DNA from: Paludibacteraceae bacterium
GTDB lineage: Bacteria; Bacteroidota; Bacteroidia; Bacteroidales; Paludibacteraceae
DNA length: 64,000 nt
Assembly (NCBI GenBank): GCA_017630395.1
Contig: JAGBVI010000034.1
Coordinates: 33,172 to 97,171, forward strand
Direction: 5' to 3'
In this document: one piece after another, positions 38,228 through 48,300 of the stretch
Layout of the letters: the number at the start of each line of letters is the position of its first letter
How positions within the stretch are numbered: the first letter of the stretch is position 1
Program-made: the position numbers and the translations under genes
Notes under the pieces: generated by a model
What the model saw: only the letters and a program-made list of their open reading frames with translations
Databases searched by the model: none
What the model was told of the DNA's origin: nothing

Positions 38228-38386
38228 TTAATTAAAAGGTTCAAAGAACTCATCTTTAGGAGCGAAAAAAATCAAATTTTCTCTCGGTCTTAAATTATTC
38301 TTTTTCTGCACCATCTTAATAAAGCCATCAGATAGGTCTTTGAAATTAGATTTTTTCGGTATGTATTACTTGATAAGTCTGTTCAA
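38228..38386 (-). pseudogene. IS30-family transposase, C-terminal remnant
   Basis: The frame reads LNRLIK, stop (TAA at 38368-38366), YIPKKSNFKDLSDGFIKMVQ, KKNNLRPRENLIFFAPKDEF, FEPFN, stop. IS30 transposases end with NGLIRQYIPKxxxF, a spacer, then NNRPRKxLxFxTPxEVFF, so both landmarks are here in the right order. The glutamine codon of the usual RQYIP has become a stop, and everything before NRLI is gone. It is clearly dead. It lies between the SprB-like operon promoter and the efflux operon end. Confidence 0.6.
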
Positions 38387-38476
38387 ATAAAATATAAAGA
38401 CTAAATCGTTGGCGGAAATTCTTATAATTCCAAGTTATTTTTTGAAAGGGTTACCTCTATTTTAGAAAAAAGTTCA

Positions 38477-39580
38477 TTAGCTTCTCTTTTTGTAAGTCAC
38501 TATCGCCAAGAAATTAAAAAAGAGAGCGAAAAGAAGCAAAGCACAGTATGAACTCCTCAAATCGATAAATCCGGCCCCTTTTAAATAGACAGCACGCAGG
38601 ATATCCACGAAATAACGAGGAGGAAGAAACAATGTGATATTTTGCGCCCAAAGAGGCATAGAATCAACCGGAGTAAGCAAACCGCTAAGCAACATAAAAT
38701 TCATGATAAAAAAGAACATTACAAACATGGTTTGTTGCATTGTCTCAGACAAGTTTGCGATAGTAAGGCTAAAACCAGAGATAACCAAAATAAATAGAGC
38801 AGCCCCTAAATAGATGAGTCCGACATTTCCAACGGGAGATAATCCATAAACAAGTTTGGCCACAATCATCGCAATAGTAAGGACAAACATTCCGATTATC
38901 CAGTACGGGATAAGTTTTGAGAGCGTAAAAACCAATCGAGAGACAGGAGTTACATTAATCTGCTCAATTGTACCCTTCTCCTTTTCTCCAACAATACTAA
39001 GAGCAGGAAGGAATCCGCATATCAAGATAAAGAGGATAATCATCAATGCCGGAATCATATAATGTCTATAGTTGAGAGTTGGATTAAAGCGATTTTCGAT
39101 GGATATTAGTTCCGACACATTGGTTCTGCCGGCCTCTTCTGTCAGTTCCGACAAGGAGAAAGCAATCGTCTGCACAACATATTGCATACCCAATGCCCCT
39201 TTTGTAGCATTAACAGCATTAGCTGTTATACCAATTTTCACAGGGGAATCCAACATCAGAGATTGTTCAAACCGATTAGGCACTTGCACAATCACATCCA
39301 CCTCTCCCCTTTCTAAGGCAAACATCGCCTCTGGATATTCAGTTGTAGCGATAGATAAACAGAGATAGTCTGAAGCATTGATATGAGAAGCGATACGGGC
39401 AGATGTGGAAGATTGATCCTGATCGACCAAAGCCACATTAACATTACGCACATCCATGGTCATGATAAGCGGCATAAGGAGCATTACCATAATCGGGAAT
39501 ACAATTATCAGTTTCGGAAGGAAAGAATTTCGCCGAATTTGCAAAAACTCTTTTTGAAGTAAAACAATAAAAGCTCTCAT
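38477..39580 (-). CDS. ABC-2 type transporter permease, second of two (367 aa)
   Basis: YbhR/YhhJ-type permease: one membrane segment near the N terminus (LIIVFPIMVMLLMPLIMTMD), a large extracytoplasmic domain, then five C-terminal segments with the ABC-2 signature (SIVGEKEKGTIEQINVTPVS). I start at the ATG 39580, which falls 4 nt after the previous stop. The longer frame begins with TTG and would overlap the upstream gene by 41 nt. It pairs with the permease at 39585-40682 to form the membrane part of a heterodimeric exporter fed by the two ATPases upstream. It is the last gene of the seven-gene operon. Confidence 0.88.
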   Translation of the reverse strand: MRAFIVLLQKEFLQIRRNSFLPKLIIVFPIMVMLLMPLIMTMDVRNVNVALVDQDQSSTSARIASHINASDYLCLSIATTEYPEAMFALERGEVDVIVQVPNRFEQSLMLDSPVKIGITANAVNATKGALGMQYVVQTIAFSLSELTEEAGRTNVSELISIENRFNPTLNYRHYMIPALMIILFILICGFLPALSIVGEKEKGTIEQINVTPVSRLVFTLSKLIPYWIIGMFVLTIAMIVAKLVYGLSPVGNVGLIYLGAALFILVISGFSLTIANLSETMQQTMFVMFFFIMNFMLLSGLLTPVDSMPLWAQNITLFLPPRYFVDILRAVYLKGAGFIDLRSSYCALLLFALFFNFLAIVTYKKRS

Positions 39581-39584
39581 ACTA

Positions 39585-40682
39585 TTATTCCAGTTTATCG
39601 TTAAACTTTTTGAGCGATACGACAATCAACATGAGAGTCATACCCGCCAATATCAAACAATTTTTCCACACGTCAAGGAGCGACAGTCCTTGGATCATCA
39701 TTTTACGAATAGCATCTATGTACCAACGTGCAGGGACGATATTTGAGACTACCTGAAAGAAAGTTGGCAAATTTTCAATCGGGAACAACATTCCGGACAA
39801 CATCAAAATAGGCATCATCATCACCATGGCAGAAATAAGTAGAGCTGCTACCTGCGTTTCTGCAATCGTAGAGATAAGCAGTCCTAAAGAGAGGGATAGC
39901 ACCAAATATAGCAGCGAGAGGAGAAAAATTCCCCCAACTCCACCAGACATAGGTACATCAAGCAAATAACGCGCCAACAAGAGGATCAATATCAAGACAA
40001 TGCAAGATATCAAAAAGTAGGGAATCATTTTAGCAAAAATGATTTTAAAGGGTCTGACAGGCGAGACCAACAAGACCTCCATTGTCCCAACCTCTTTTTC
40101 TCTGACAATAGAGACTGAAGTCATCATTGCACACACCAAAATAAAGACAAGTCCCATAATTCCCGGTACAAAATTGTAGGCCGATTTCATTTGCGGATTA
40201 AACAACAACCTTGTCTCAAACAACATTTGTTGCGAAGCCTTATCTAACAAAACATTTTGCAAATAGAGTGTAGCAGAGCCGGCCGTATTTACATTGGAGG
40301 CATCAACAATGATTTGAATGATAGGTTTCACCGGAATTCCATTCAAGGAATGCGCCAGATATCGATCAAAATCTTTATCGAAGACAACCACTGCCCCCAC
40401 TTTACCGGAACGCAAATATTTATCTATCTCCGAATTGTCGATATAGCCAATGAAAGAAAAATAGTTATTACGAGCCATCTTATCGACAGCCTCCTCTACT
40501 CCATCGGTTCTATTAGGCGCCACCACAGCAACATTAACGTTGTTTACTTCGGTTGAAATAGCAAATCCAAATAAAACCATTAACAAAATGGGAATACACA
40601 TAACAATAAGCATTGTTCTCGTATCCCTTATAATATGTAATGACTCCTTCTTAACGAAGGCAAAAAAATTACTAAATCCCAT
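39585..40682 (-). CDS. ABC-2 type transporter permease, first of two (365 aa)
   Basis: YbhS-like permease with the same plan as its neighbour: N-terminal segment (MLIVMCIPILLMVLFGFAIS), extracytoplasmic domain, five C-terminal segments and the ABC-2 motif SIVREKEVGTMEVLLVSPVR. The ATG 40682 directly follows the ATPase stop codon by one nucleotide; the longer frame would start with GTG inside the ATPase gene. With its partner, the two ATPases, the HlyD-type adaptor and the TolC-type channel it forms a complete envelope-spanning exporter. The substrate is unknown; relatives export drugs, cations or cholate-like compounds. Confidence 0.88.
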   Translation of the reverse strand: MGFSNFFAFVKKESLHIIRDTRTMLIVMCIPILLMVLFGFAISTEVNNVNVAVVAPNRTDGVEEAVDKMARNNYFSFIGYIDNSEIDKYLRSGKVGAVVVFDKDFDRYLAHSLNGIPVKPIIQIIVDASNVNTAGSATLYLQNVLLDKASQQMLFETRLLFNPQMKSAYNFVPGIMGLVFILVCAMMTSVSIVREKEVGTMEVLLVSPVRPFKIIFAKMIPYFLISCIVLILILLLARYLLDVPMSGGVGGIFLLSLLYLVLSLSLGLLISTIAETQVAALLISAMVMMMPILMLSGMLFPIENLPTFFQVVSNIVPARWYIDAIRKMMIQGLSLLDVWKNCLILAGMTLMLIVVSLKKFNDKLE

Positions 40683-40683
40683 A

Positions 40684-41424
40684 CTAATCGCACCGTTTTG
40701 CACCACGAGCTATGACCCGAAATACTTCGTCCATAGATTCTGCGGCAAATTCTCTTTTTAAATTCCGAGGTGTATCAAGAGCTCTCACCTCACCATCAAC
40801 CATTATCGATACACGCGAACAATACTCAGCCTCGTCCATATAATGAGTGGTAACAAAAATCGTGGTTCCCTTTTCAGCCGTCTCGTAGATTAACTCCCAA
40901 AATTGACGTCTTGTCAAAGGATCTACACCACCGGTGGGTTCATCCAGAAAAACCACCTTAGGCTCATGAATATTGGCGATAGCAAACGAAAGTTTTTGTT
41001 TCCACCCAAGAGGCAAAGCCCCCACAAGCGTATTACGTTCAGAAGAGAAATTCAACCGTTCTAAAAGTTGGCAAGAACGCTGTTCCGTCTGTGCTTTAGA
41101 CAAGTTATATATTCCAGCAAAAAGTTGAATATTCTCTCCAACCGTTAGGTCATTATAGAGCGAAAAACGCTGACTCATATACCCAATATGTTGCTTTATC
41201 TGCTCCCCCTCTTTCATCACATCAAAGCCTGCCACGCTCCCACTTCCTGAGGTAGGAAAACTCAATCCACACAACATACGCATTGCAGTGGTTTTTCCGG
41301 CACCATTTGCGCCCAAGAATCCAAATATCTCTCCCCGCAACACATCAAACGATATATTATTAACCGCTGTAAAGTTGCCAAAGCACTTTGTTAGATTTCT
41401 GACTGATATAACAACCTCATTCAT
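40684..41424 (-). CDS. ABC transporter ATPase, second of two (246 aa)
   Basis: Nucleotide-binding subunit with Walker A GANGAGKTT, Walker B KVVFLDEPTGGVD and switch histidine in FVTTHYMDEAE. The signature motif reads LPLGWKQKL instead of LSGGQ. The same substitution is seen, from memory, in the second half of YbhF-like fused ATPases, so this gene corresponds to that half. It overlaps the first ATPase gene by 4 nt (ATGA-type) and is followed after 1 nt by the permease gene. Confidence 0.9.
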   Translation of the reverse strand: MNEVVISVRNLTKCFGNFTAVNNISFDVLRGEIFGFLGANGAGKTTAMRMLCGLSFPTSGSGSVAGFDVMKEGEQIKQHIGYMSQRFSLYNDLTVGENIQLFAGIYNLSKAQTEQRSCQLLERLNFSSERNTLVGALPLGWKQKLSFAIANIHEPKVVFLDEPTGGVDPLTRRQFWELIYETAEKGTTIFVTTHYMDEAEYCSRVSIMVDGEVRALDTPRNLKREFAAESMDEVFRVIARGAKRCD

Positions 41425-42320
41425 CGTTTCATTAATTTAATAAAGAGATCCTCAATGGTAGGATGAGCCTCACACATTACAAAATCGTCGCAACGATTCA
41501 TTTGCCGAGCAAACTTCTCTGCGTCAAAAGCATCAGTCACTACCAAATGATGAAATTCACCAAAAGGATAACACTCCGTTACGCCCTCGAATCTGCGAGC
41601 CACTTCGAGCAAAGCATACATATTTTTGGCACGAATAGCCCAAAGAGGCGATTGAAATGAAGCCACCAATTGATGCGGAGAATCTAACCCCAGCAGACGC
41701 CCCTCATTGCACAATGCAATACGATCGCAAAGGGAAGCTTCATCCATATAGGGTGTAGAGACCAAAATGGTGATTCCTCGCTGTTTTAAATCCGCCAACA
41801 TAGACCAAAACTCGCTACGAGAGACCGCATCGACACCGGTTGTAGGTTCGTCCAAAAACAAAACTTTAGGACGATGTATCAAAGCACATGAAAGAGCCAA
41901 TTTCTGCTTCATACCACCCGACAATTTACCGGCACGACGATTTTTGAAGGGTTCAATCTGCTTATAAATAGGCTCTACTAACTCGTATGAATCCCTGACA
42001 GAGGCACCAAAAAGAGCGGCAAAGAAATTCAAATTCTCTTCTACCGTCAAATCTTGATAAAGAGAAAAAGTTCCCGGCATATATCCCACGCATGAGCGAA
42101 TAGCAAGATAATCATCAACAACATCCCAACCAGCCACCTTGGCACTACCAGAATCGGGCGTCAGTAAAGTTGTCAGCAACCTAAACAAAGTCGTTTTCCC
42201 GGCTCCATCCGGACCAATCAGTCCGAATAGTTCTCCATTACGCACCGAAAACGAGACGTTGTCAAGAGCCTTAACCTTGCCATAACTCTTTGATAAATTA
42301 TCTATTACTATAGCCTCCAT
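41421..42320 (-). CDS. ABC transporter ATPase, first of two (299 aa)
   Basis: Nucleotide-binding subunit with a canonical set: Walker A GPDGAGKTT, signature LSGGMKQKL, Walker B KVLFLDEPTTGVD, and switch STPYMDEA. It has a C-terminal extension of about 70 residues typical of this subfamily. Corresponds to the N-terminal half of YbhF-type ATPases, where both halves are fused; here they are separate genes with a 4-nt overlap. It follows the adaptor gene by one nucleotide. Confidence 0.9.
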   Translation of the reverse strand: MEAIVIDNLSKSYGKVKALDNVSFSVRNGELFGLIGPDGAGKTTLFRLLTTLLTPDSGSAKVAGWDVVDDYLAIRSCVGYMPGTFSLYQDLTVEENLNFFAALFGASVRDSYELVEPIYKQIEPFKNRRAGKLSGGMKQKLALSCALIHRPKVLFLDEPTTGVDAVSRSEFWSMLADLKQRGITILVSTPYMDEASLCDRIALCNEGRLLGLDSPHQLVASFQSPLWAIRAKNMYALLEVARRFEGVTECYPFGEFHHLVVTDAFDAEKFARQMNRCDDFVMCEAHPTIEDLFIKLMKR

Positions 42321-42321
42321 A

Positions 42322-43206
42322 CTACAATTTTACTTCGCCGGAAAGACCTATTTTTAACCGTCCGTCATTCTGAACCTTAATTTTCACAGCATAAACCAAA
42401 TTGGCACGAGAATCTTGCGTCTGTATCGTTTTCGGTGTAAATTCGCTCTCGTCCGAGATCCACGAGATTTCACCCTTATAATCAAACCGAGCCTCGCCTC
42501 CAAAATTAGCAACTACTGTCACGGTATCCCCTAACTTAAGATTAGCCAACTGAGCGGAAGTAAAATAGGCACGCAGAAAAATATTATTAAGGTCTGCCAC
42601 TTTCATAAGCGGTTTACCAACAGTTGCCAATTCTCCTGCCTCCATATACTTCACCAACACAACACCATTGATTGGAGATGCGATACGGCATTTAGCCAAG
42701 CGATCGTCCAATATCTCTATCTGAGCCTCCAATGCAGAGACATTGCTATTGATGGATGAGGTATTCTTGTCTAACGAAGAGAGCGTAGCAGACAACTGAC
42801 TCTCTAACACCCTGATTTTCGCCTGCAAATCATCTTTCTGTTTAGGCGTTGCAGCCCCATCACGAAGCATATTTTCAACTCTCCGCAACTCTACGTTTTG
42901 AGTAGCGATCTGCTCCTTCAAAGAAGCCACCTGTTTTTCTACATCCGGACGAGACTTCAACAAAGCCGACTGTTGTGCCAGAAGTTGTTTACGTTGAAGA
43001 AAGATAGGGAGCGTATCTATCACCCCCACCATCTCACCGGCGGAGACACTCGCACCCTCTTCCACCTCAAAATTAAGAATGCGTCCTGTAGCCTCAGAAG
43101 AAACAACAATCTCTGTGGCATCAAATGTTCCTTGCGCATCAAACGTTTTTTCTTCACCACACGATAGCACAAAAAACGGAATGAAAAGATAGAAAATTCG
43201 TTTCAT
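42322..43206 (-). CDS. HlyD/YbhG-type periplasmic adaptor lipoprotein (294 aa)
   Basis: The N terminus MKRIFYLFIPFFVLSCGEEK has a lipobox with cysteine 16, so the protein is anchored to the inner membrane by lipid. A lipoyl/barrel-sandwich half (ATGRILNFEVEEGASVSAGE), a long coiled-coil hairpin (about residues 75-170), the second lipoyl half (CRIASPINGVVLVKYMEAGE) and a beta-barrel domain follow. It connects the ABC permeases to the TolC-type channel encoded just upstream (4-nt gap). Confidence 0.9.
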   Translation of the reverse strand: MKRIFYLFIPFFVLSCGEEKTFDAQGTFDATEIVVSSEATGRILNFEVEEGASVSAGEMVGVIDTLPIFLQRKQLLAQQSALLKSRPDVEKQVASLKEQIATQNVELRRVENMLRDGAATPKQKDDLQAKIRVLESQLSATLSSLDKNTSSINSNVSALEAQIEILDDRLAKCRIASPINGVVLVKYMEAGELATVGKPLMKVADLNNIFLRAYFTSAQLANLKLGDTVTVVANFGGEARFDYKGEISWISDESEFTPKTIQTQDSRANLVYAVKIKVQNDGRLKIGLSGEVKL

Positions 43207-43210
43207 AAAT

Positions 43211-44485
43211 CTATTGATTTAATATTGTTTTAAGCTTATAAACAGCCTGTAATAATTCAATTTCATGCGTTGATTTATTCAACATTGCCTCAGTCTCTTT
43301 CGAAATAGTCTTCAACAAATCGGTGGCATCAATGACACCATTGGCCAATTTAGACTCCTCTGCCAAACGAACCGAACGACGTAATTCAACAATACGATTA
43401 TCATCCTCCAAAGCCTTTTGTAAACGCATCACTTCACCATCTTGCTGTACAATCTGCAAGTGAGAATTAAAAAGGAAAACCTCCTCTTGAAGTGCAATTT
43501 TCTGTTTTGCAATTTCCAACGTTTCAAAATTGTTTTGTTTCAGGTAAAACGCTCCGATATTCCAATTCATTCTTATGCCGACAATTGCATTAAAGGTCCA
43601 ATCATTAGAGATCATACTCTTAAACATATCCAATCCGGGATAACCATAATAACCTTGGGCAAAGGCATAGAAACAAGGGACCACAGATGAGTTGAGAGCC
43701 TTTTGCTGAGCCTCCAGCCTCCGCTTTTGAGCTGCAAACATCGACAATTCCGGACGCTCCACATTACGAGCAGCAATCTCAGGCATCTGAGGACGCTCCA
43801 AGGTATCAGCAAGCAACGACTTGCCGATAAACAACTCCAACATCGTACGGTAATTCATACGCATCGCAGTCACTTGCCCCAAAGTCTGCTTGGCACACAA
43901 CAACTCAGCCTCAACAAGATCAACATCAGCTTGCCTTACCACTCCATTCTTGCAATAGGTGCGCATTCTGTTTAGATTGCTCTCCAACACCTCTATCAAC
44001 GTTTTTGTTTGCGAAACACGCTCATCAAGGAGAAGAATACTGAAAAAAAAATTATCCACTCGAGACTGCAAATCATAGAGAGCAACATCAGCTTGACTCC
44101 TCTGTTCAGTTGCATCAGCCTCAGCTACAGCACGATTAGCCTTTGACTTTCCCCCATCCCAAATATTTTGAGTCACATCAACAGCCAACTTATACTGATC
44201 ATTTCTAATGCCGGACATATCCATACCGTTTGCCGTCAAGATGGATTTAAACGCCTCCGGATAAGTGGGTGTGGCACTTTGGTAGGTAGCCTGTCCGGAC
44301 AAAACCACTTGCGGCAACCACGAACGTGTTGCATTGGATAAAGTATATTGTTCAGAAGCATCGATAAGGTTATACTTCCTAATCTCCGGATAGTGGTCGC
44401 GCGCCAATTGCCTGCATTCCTCAAGAGACTGAGCCTGAATCACAGCACAGGAAACGACAAAAAATAGGGTAAAAAAAGTTCTCAT
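43211..44485 (-). CDS. TolC-family outer-membrane efflux channel (424 aa)
   Basis: A signal peptide (about 1-18) leads into the family opening SLEECRQLARDHYPEIRKYN. The two-fold repeated helix/strand pattern of TolC/OEP proteins follows, with the barrel strand QYKLAVDVTQNIWDGGKSKA and later WTFNAIVGIRMNWNIGAFYL. It forms the trimeric exit duct for the exporter encoded by the same operon. It starts 5 nt after the regulator gene. Confidence 0.88.
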   Translation of the reverse strand: MRTFFTLFFVVSCAVIQAQSLEECRQLARDHYPEIRKYNLIDASEQYTLSNATRSWLPQVVLSGQATYQSATPTYPEAFKSILTANGMDMSGIRNDQYKLAVDVTQNIWDGGKSKANRAVAEADATEQRSQADVALYDLQSRVDNFFFSILLLDERVSQTKTLIEVLESNLNRMRTYCKNGVVRQADVDLVEAELLCAKQTLGQVTAMRMNYRTMLELFIGKSLLADTLERPQMPEIAARNVERPELSMFAAQKRRLEAQQKALNSSVVPCFYAFAQGYYGYPGLDMFKSMISNDWTFNAIVGIRMNWNIGAFYLKQNNFETLEIAKQKIALQEEVFLFNSHLQIVQQDGEVMRLQKALEDDNRIVELRRSVRLAEESKLANGVIDATDLLKTISKETEAMLNKSTHEIELLQAVYKLKTILNQ

Positions 44486-44490
44486 ATCAC

Positions 44491-45117
44491 TTATCTTTTC
44501 AAAATTCTACTCATAATAACTTCGATATTCTCCGCCTTGCGGATAGCCAAAAAACGCTCTCTATCAGCCATCAAATCGCCCATCGCAGTTTCCAATAACG
44601 GATAGGCAATAAAGGTAAAAACATTGAGAGACATAACATTGATGAACAACATTTTACCATCGACAGGAAGAATCTCACCTTTCTCTACCGACTTAGTAAT
44701 TTCAGTTTGCAAATTATCAAAAACAGCTCCGGCATATTGACTTATACGACTTTGTAACAATTCGTACCGCTCCGGTCTCGACAAAATTTCGTTAATTAAA
44801 AACCTTGGCAATAACGGATTTTCCACCAAAAAATCAAAATGAGCAGAAATAATCATCGTAAGACGATTTAAAAATGGCAGATTAGGATCACCCCAAGCAG
44901 GGAAGAGTACCTTAGACATAACACTGACCTTTTCATCCAAAATCCGCTCAAAAAGTTGCTCTTTTGTACGAAAATAGTAATGCAACATTGCATGCGTCAC
45001 CCCTGCCGCTTTCGCGATAGAAGTGGTGCGCGCACCATCAAAACCTTTGGTCAAAAATTCTTGCTCAGCCGCCACCAATATCTTCTGCTCATTACTCTGT
45101 TTCTCGAACTCGCTCAT
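44491..45117 (-). CDS. TetR-family repressor of the efflux operon (208 aa)
   Basis: The N-terminal helix-turn-helix (KILVAAEQEFLTKGFDGART then TSIAKAAGVTHAMLHYYFRT KEQLF) is a standard TetR DNA-binding domain. The C-terminal ligand-binding half is divergent, as usual. I use the ATG 45117 (MSEFEKQS); the longer frame begins with TTG. It is the first gene of the operon and a perfect 10-bp palindrome lies between its start and the promoter, so it very probably represses itself and the six transporter genes. This is the same layout as enterobacterial cecR-ybhGFSR, with a TolC gene added. Confidence 0.88.
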   Translation of the reverse strand: MSEFEKQSNEQKILVAAEQEFLTKGFDGARTTSIAKAAGVTHAMLHYYFRTKEQLFERILDEKVSVMSKVLFPAWGDPNLPFLNRLTMIISAHFDFLVENPLLPRFLINEILSRPERYELLQSRISQYAGAVFDNLQTEITKSVEKGEILPVDGKMLFINVMSLNVFTFIAYPLLETAMGDLMADRERFLAIRKAENIEVIMSRILKR

Positions 45118-45130
45118 ACTCTTCAATATT

Positions 45131-45154
45131 TTGTTTAACAGTCTTGTTAAACAA
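45131..45154. promoter_or_regulatory. Palindromic operator for the TetR-family repressor
   Basis: TTGTTTAACA, 4 nt, TGTTAAACAA: a perfect inverted repeat with 10-bp arms. It lies 13 nt upstream of the repressor start and just behind the predicted transcription start, where a bound TetR-family dimer would block RNA polymerase. Confidence 0.8.
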
Positions 45155-45162
45155 TTCTGTTA

Positions 45163-45193
45163 CAAATGTAGCAATAAAAATTAATTATCCAAA
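45163..45193 (-). promoter_or_regulatory. Promoter of the seven-gene efflux operon
   Basis: Minus strand TTTG (45193-45190), 19 nt, TACATTTG (45170-45163): exact -33/-7 consensus. The start is expected near 45156, at the edge of the palindrome 45131-45154. Confidence 0.85.
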
Positions 45194-45209
45194 TTTTCGC
45201 ACCCCAATT

Positions 45210-45246
45210 CAAAAATGAAACGAGACTAATTTCTCAATCAGTCTCG
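45210..45246 (-). terminator. Terminator of the rhamnogalacturonan operon
   Basis: CGAGACT pairs with AGTCTCG on the minus strand around a 13-nt loop and is followed by TTTCATTTTT. It is 83 nt behind the stop of the esterase gene and ends before the efflux promoter. Confidence 0.65.
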
Positions 45247-45328
45247 CTCTGTAAGCTATTATAGGCAACATCTATAAAATAACATTTATAAAATGACCCT
45301 ATTACATATAGCAAAAATAGGATAGAAA

Positions 45329-48300
45329 TTATTTGAAGATTGTTATTCTTTTAAAGATAATATTATTCTTTTCAACAAACATTAGCAAGTAAGTTCCTCC
45401 ACACATATTATTAAATTGTTCTCTGTCGAAAACGGTAGTTCCGATGCTTAATTCAACCTTAGAACTATGAATCAACATTCCAGAAAGGTCAAACAACAAC
45501 ATATCTCCCTCTATCGCTCTATCAGAAAGATTTTGCACAAACAAAAGGTCCTCTACAGGATTAGGATAACAAGCGATATCAGAAGAGGAAGAAACCATGG
45601 TAAGAAGTCCTGTAGGAGAACCGGTTCCGACAGGTAAATCCAGCAAATAGTAACAAGCATTTTTAATGATAGAATTTCCAACCTCAGTTATATTAGCATA
45701 CGAACTACTATTCAAACCGATTTGAATCATTGTAGCATTTAACTTAGAACCGGCAATCGATGTTCCTGCAGGGATTTCGAAGATATTGCACTGCTCTTCC
45801 CCTGCAATAGTTGCCAATTCAACAATTTCACCACCACTTACAGCAGTAAAATCAGCAGGATTCATAAAGGTCAAGGCTTTATTATTCACTTCAGAAACGA
45901 TTTGAAGTTCAGAAGCAGAGTTCAAGTCCACACCTGTGAAAATCGGGTGATTTTTACCCTGTTCAGTTACTTCGATAGAGGTAGCCTCATAATTATCACC
46001 GAATCCATTTTTAGCCCATCCCCACGCACCGTTTGCCTCTTTATAAGCATGCACCTTCATTGTGAGTGTAGGTTTGTCTATAGACTTCAACGAAGCTATT
46101 CTGGTAGCAGTAGATGCAGCCACTTCACTGATAACAATCAAATCAAAATCTGCTAAATCCACATTCGTTTTAGTTGCATCCACTTCATAAACGAAGAGTA
46201 GTTCACAGGACTTCAACATAGGTAAAATTTTTGTATCATTTGCGTAGTTAGCCCCATTAGGGTCGGTTATATATGCTACTCTCTTTTTACCTTCCGGGAA
46301 GTTGATTTTTACAATTGTGTCCACAGCATCACCTCCCTCAAAAACAGCTGTTAACTCTGTATTCTTAGCACCCATGGTAAAACGATGAAGCGTTTTCGTG
46401 CTTACATTCTTACTATCTTGATTCCAATTCAAGAATTTTGCACCGGAAGATGGCAATACTTTCACCGTAATCGGCGTACCTTCCGGGAAAGAATTAGAGA
46501 GTGTAATATCACCCGAATTAGCTTTATTCGCCTTTACTGTAAGAGAGTACAGAGGTTTCAAATAATTAACAAGCGACTCAATATAAGGGTCGTCAGACTT
46601 CCGTAACTCATCAGTAATCAACTTACATAACGTCAAAGCACCCATCTCTTGGAAATGCGTTCCATCAGAACTTCCATTAGGATAGTTTGGATACTCGCCT
46701 GCAGGATATGAATGATAGAAAAAGCGAGAGCAATAGGAAGAAGAAGTAGTTTTGAATAGGTTATGAGACTGGATATTTAAATCGACAAATGGGCAATCCA
46801 TCTCTTTCGCAACCTCAGCCATTGCACCACGATAGTTGTTACCATTCTCCGTAAAAACATTTCTCATTCCTGCGTTGTTCCATGCATTCATCACCATCGG
46901 AGAGACAAGAACAGGAATAGCCCCTTTACCTCTTGCATCTTTAATAAACATTTGCATATTCTTCTTATAGTCAGCCACACTGGTATAACGTTCCGGTTTT
47001 GTATCCCTATCGTTATGTCCAAATTGGATAAAAACGAAATCTCCGGGTTGCAATGCATCTAAAACAGTTTTCCAACGACCCTGTTCGATGAAACTACGTG
47101 AACTTCGGCCTCCAATGGCGTGATTATTGATTTGAATATCAGAGTTGAAGAAATATTTAAGCACTTGTCCCCATCCTGTCATTGGGTATTGACTGTCTTT
47201 ATAGTTACAAACTGTTGAATCTCCGATAAGATAGATTTTACGAATTACCCCATCTTTACCGATAGCCACCGAGATACTTAATTTTTTAGTCGAACCATCA
47301 TTCAACACCATCTCAACAGTGTATGTTCCATTTTGATTGATGGTAAGCGTAGATTTAGTTTCGGAAGAAATAAGCTTGTTATTAAAGTACCACTTATATG
47401 ATTTTGCTTCTGAAGCCACCAAAGATTTGGTAGAATTATTGATGGTCAAAGTTGGTTCAATAGTTTCCACAATATTTGACTCATAAACTGCCTTGTAGGT
47501 AACATCTGCAGAACCCATCTTCAACACATGCAAAGATTTGGTAGAGATAGATTTTCCGGAAGCATCTTCCCAACGAAGGAATTTTGCTCCATTTTGAGGT
47601 ATAGTCTTTAGTGTAACATTGATACCTGCAGGAAATTCTGCAGTACGAGAAATTGTTTTTGCTTTAGAAGGATCGTTAATCTTGAAAGTCACTTTGTAGC
47701 GAGGCAACGTACAAGCAGCCAATTTTTTCAAATCAGCGTCATTACTATTCTCAATAGACTCAACAACAAACCTTGCATTTTCTGTAGCCCCTGTTTCTTG
47801 ATAATGAACCTGATCGGAAGCTCCATTTTTGTAATTCGCATACTCACCTGCTTGCAAATGCATGGTAAGATAACGTTGAGCATACAATTCACCCTGAGCA
47901 ACAAAAAGGTCATAACAGAATTTATCCAAATCGATCAAAGGTGTGGACAATTCTTTTGCCACATCTCGCATCAACTGTGGGTGCTCATGATAAGAGTCAT
48001 AAGGTTTACCATTCGTCCATGCACATCTTCTTACGGTAGAAACTAAAACCGGGATAGCTCCTTTAGCACGAACATCAGCAACAAATTTCTTTATATATCC
48101 TTCAAACACGCCTTTAGGAGCATAGCGATTGGCATCAGAACTATTTCGGTCATTGATACCAAACTGAATAAAAACATAATCGCCTTTTTTCAATTGGTTT
48201 TTAACATCAGCCCAATGTTTTTCGTAAAAACTCTTGGAACTTGTTCCTCCAATAGCCTTGTTATAGACAACAGCTTTGGATTTATCGAAAAAGAATGATA

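Noticed and set aside
38477-39625. Longer start for the second ABC permease (TTG at 39625), and similar long starts for other genes
   Set aside because: The longer starts use TTG or GTG, overlap the upstream gene or promoter, or place non-signal residues before a good signal peptide; the internal ATG fits the operon spacing better.
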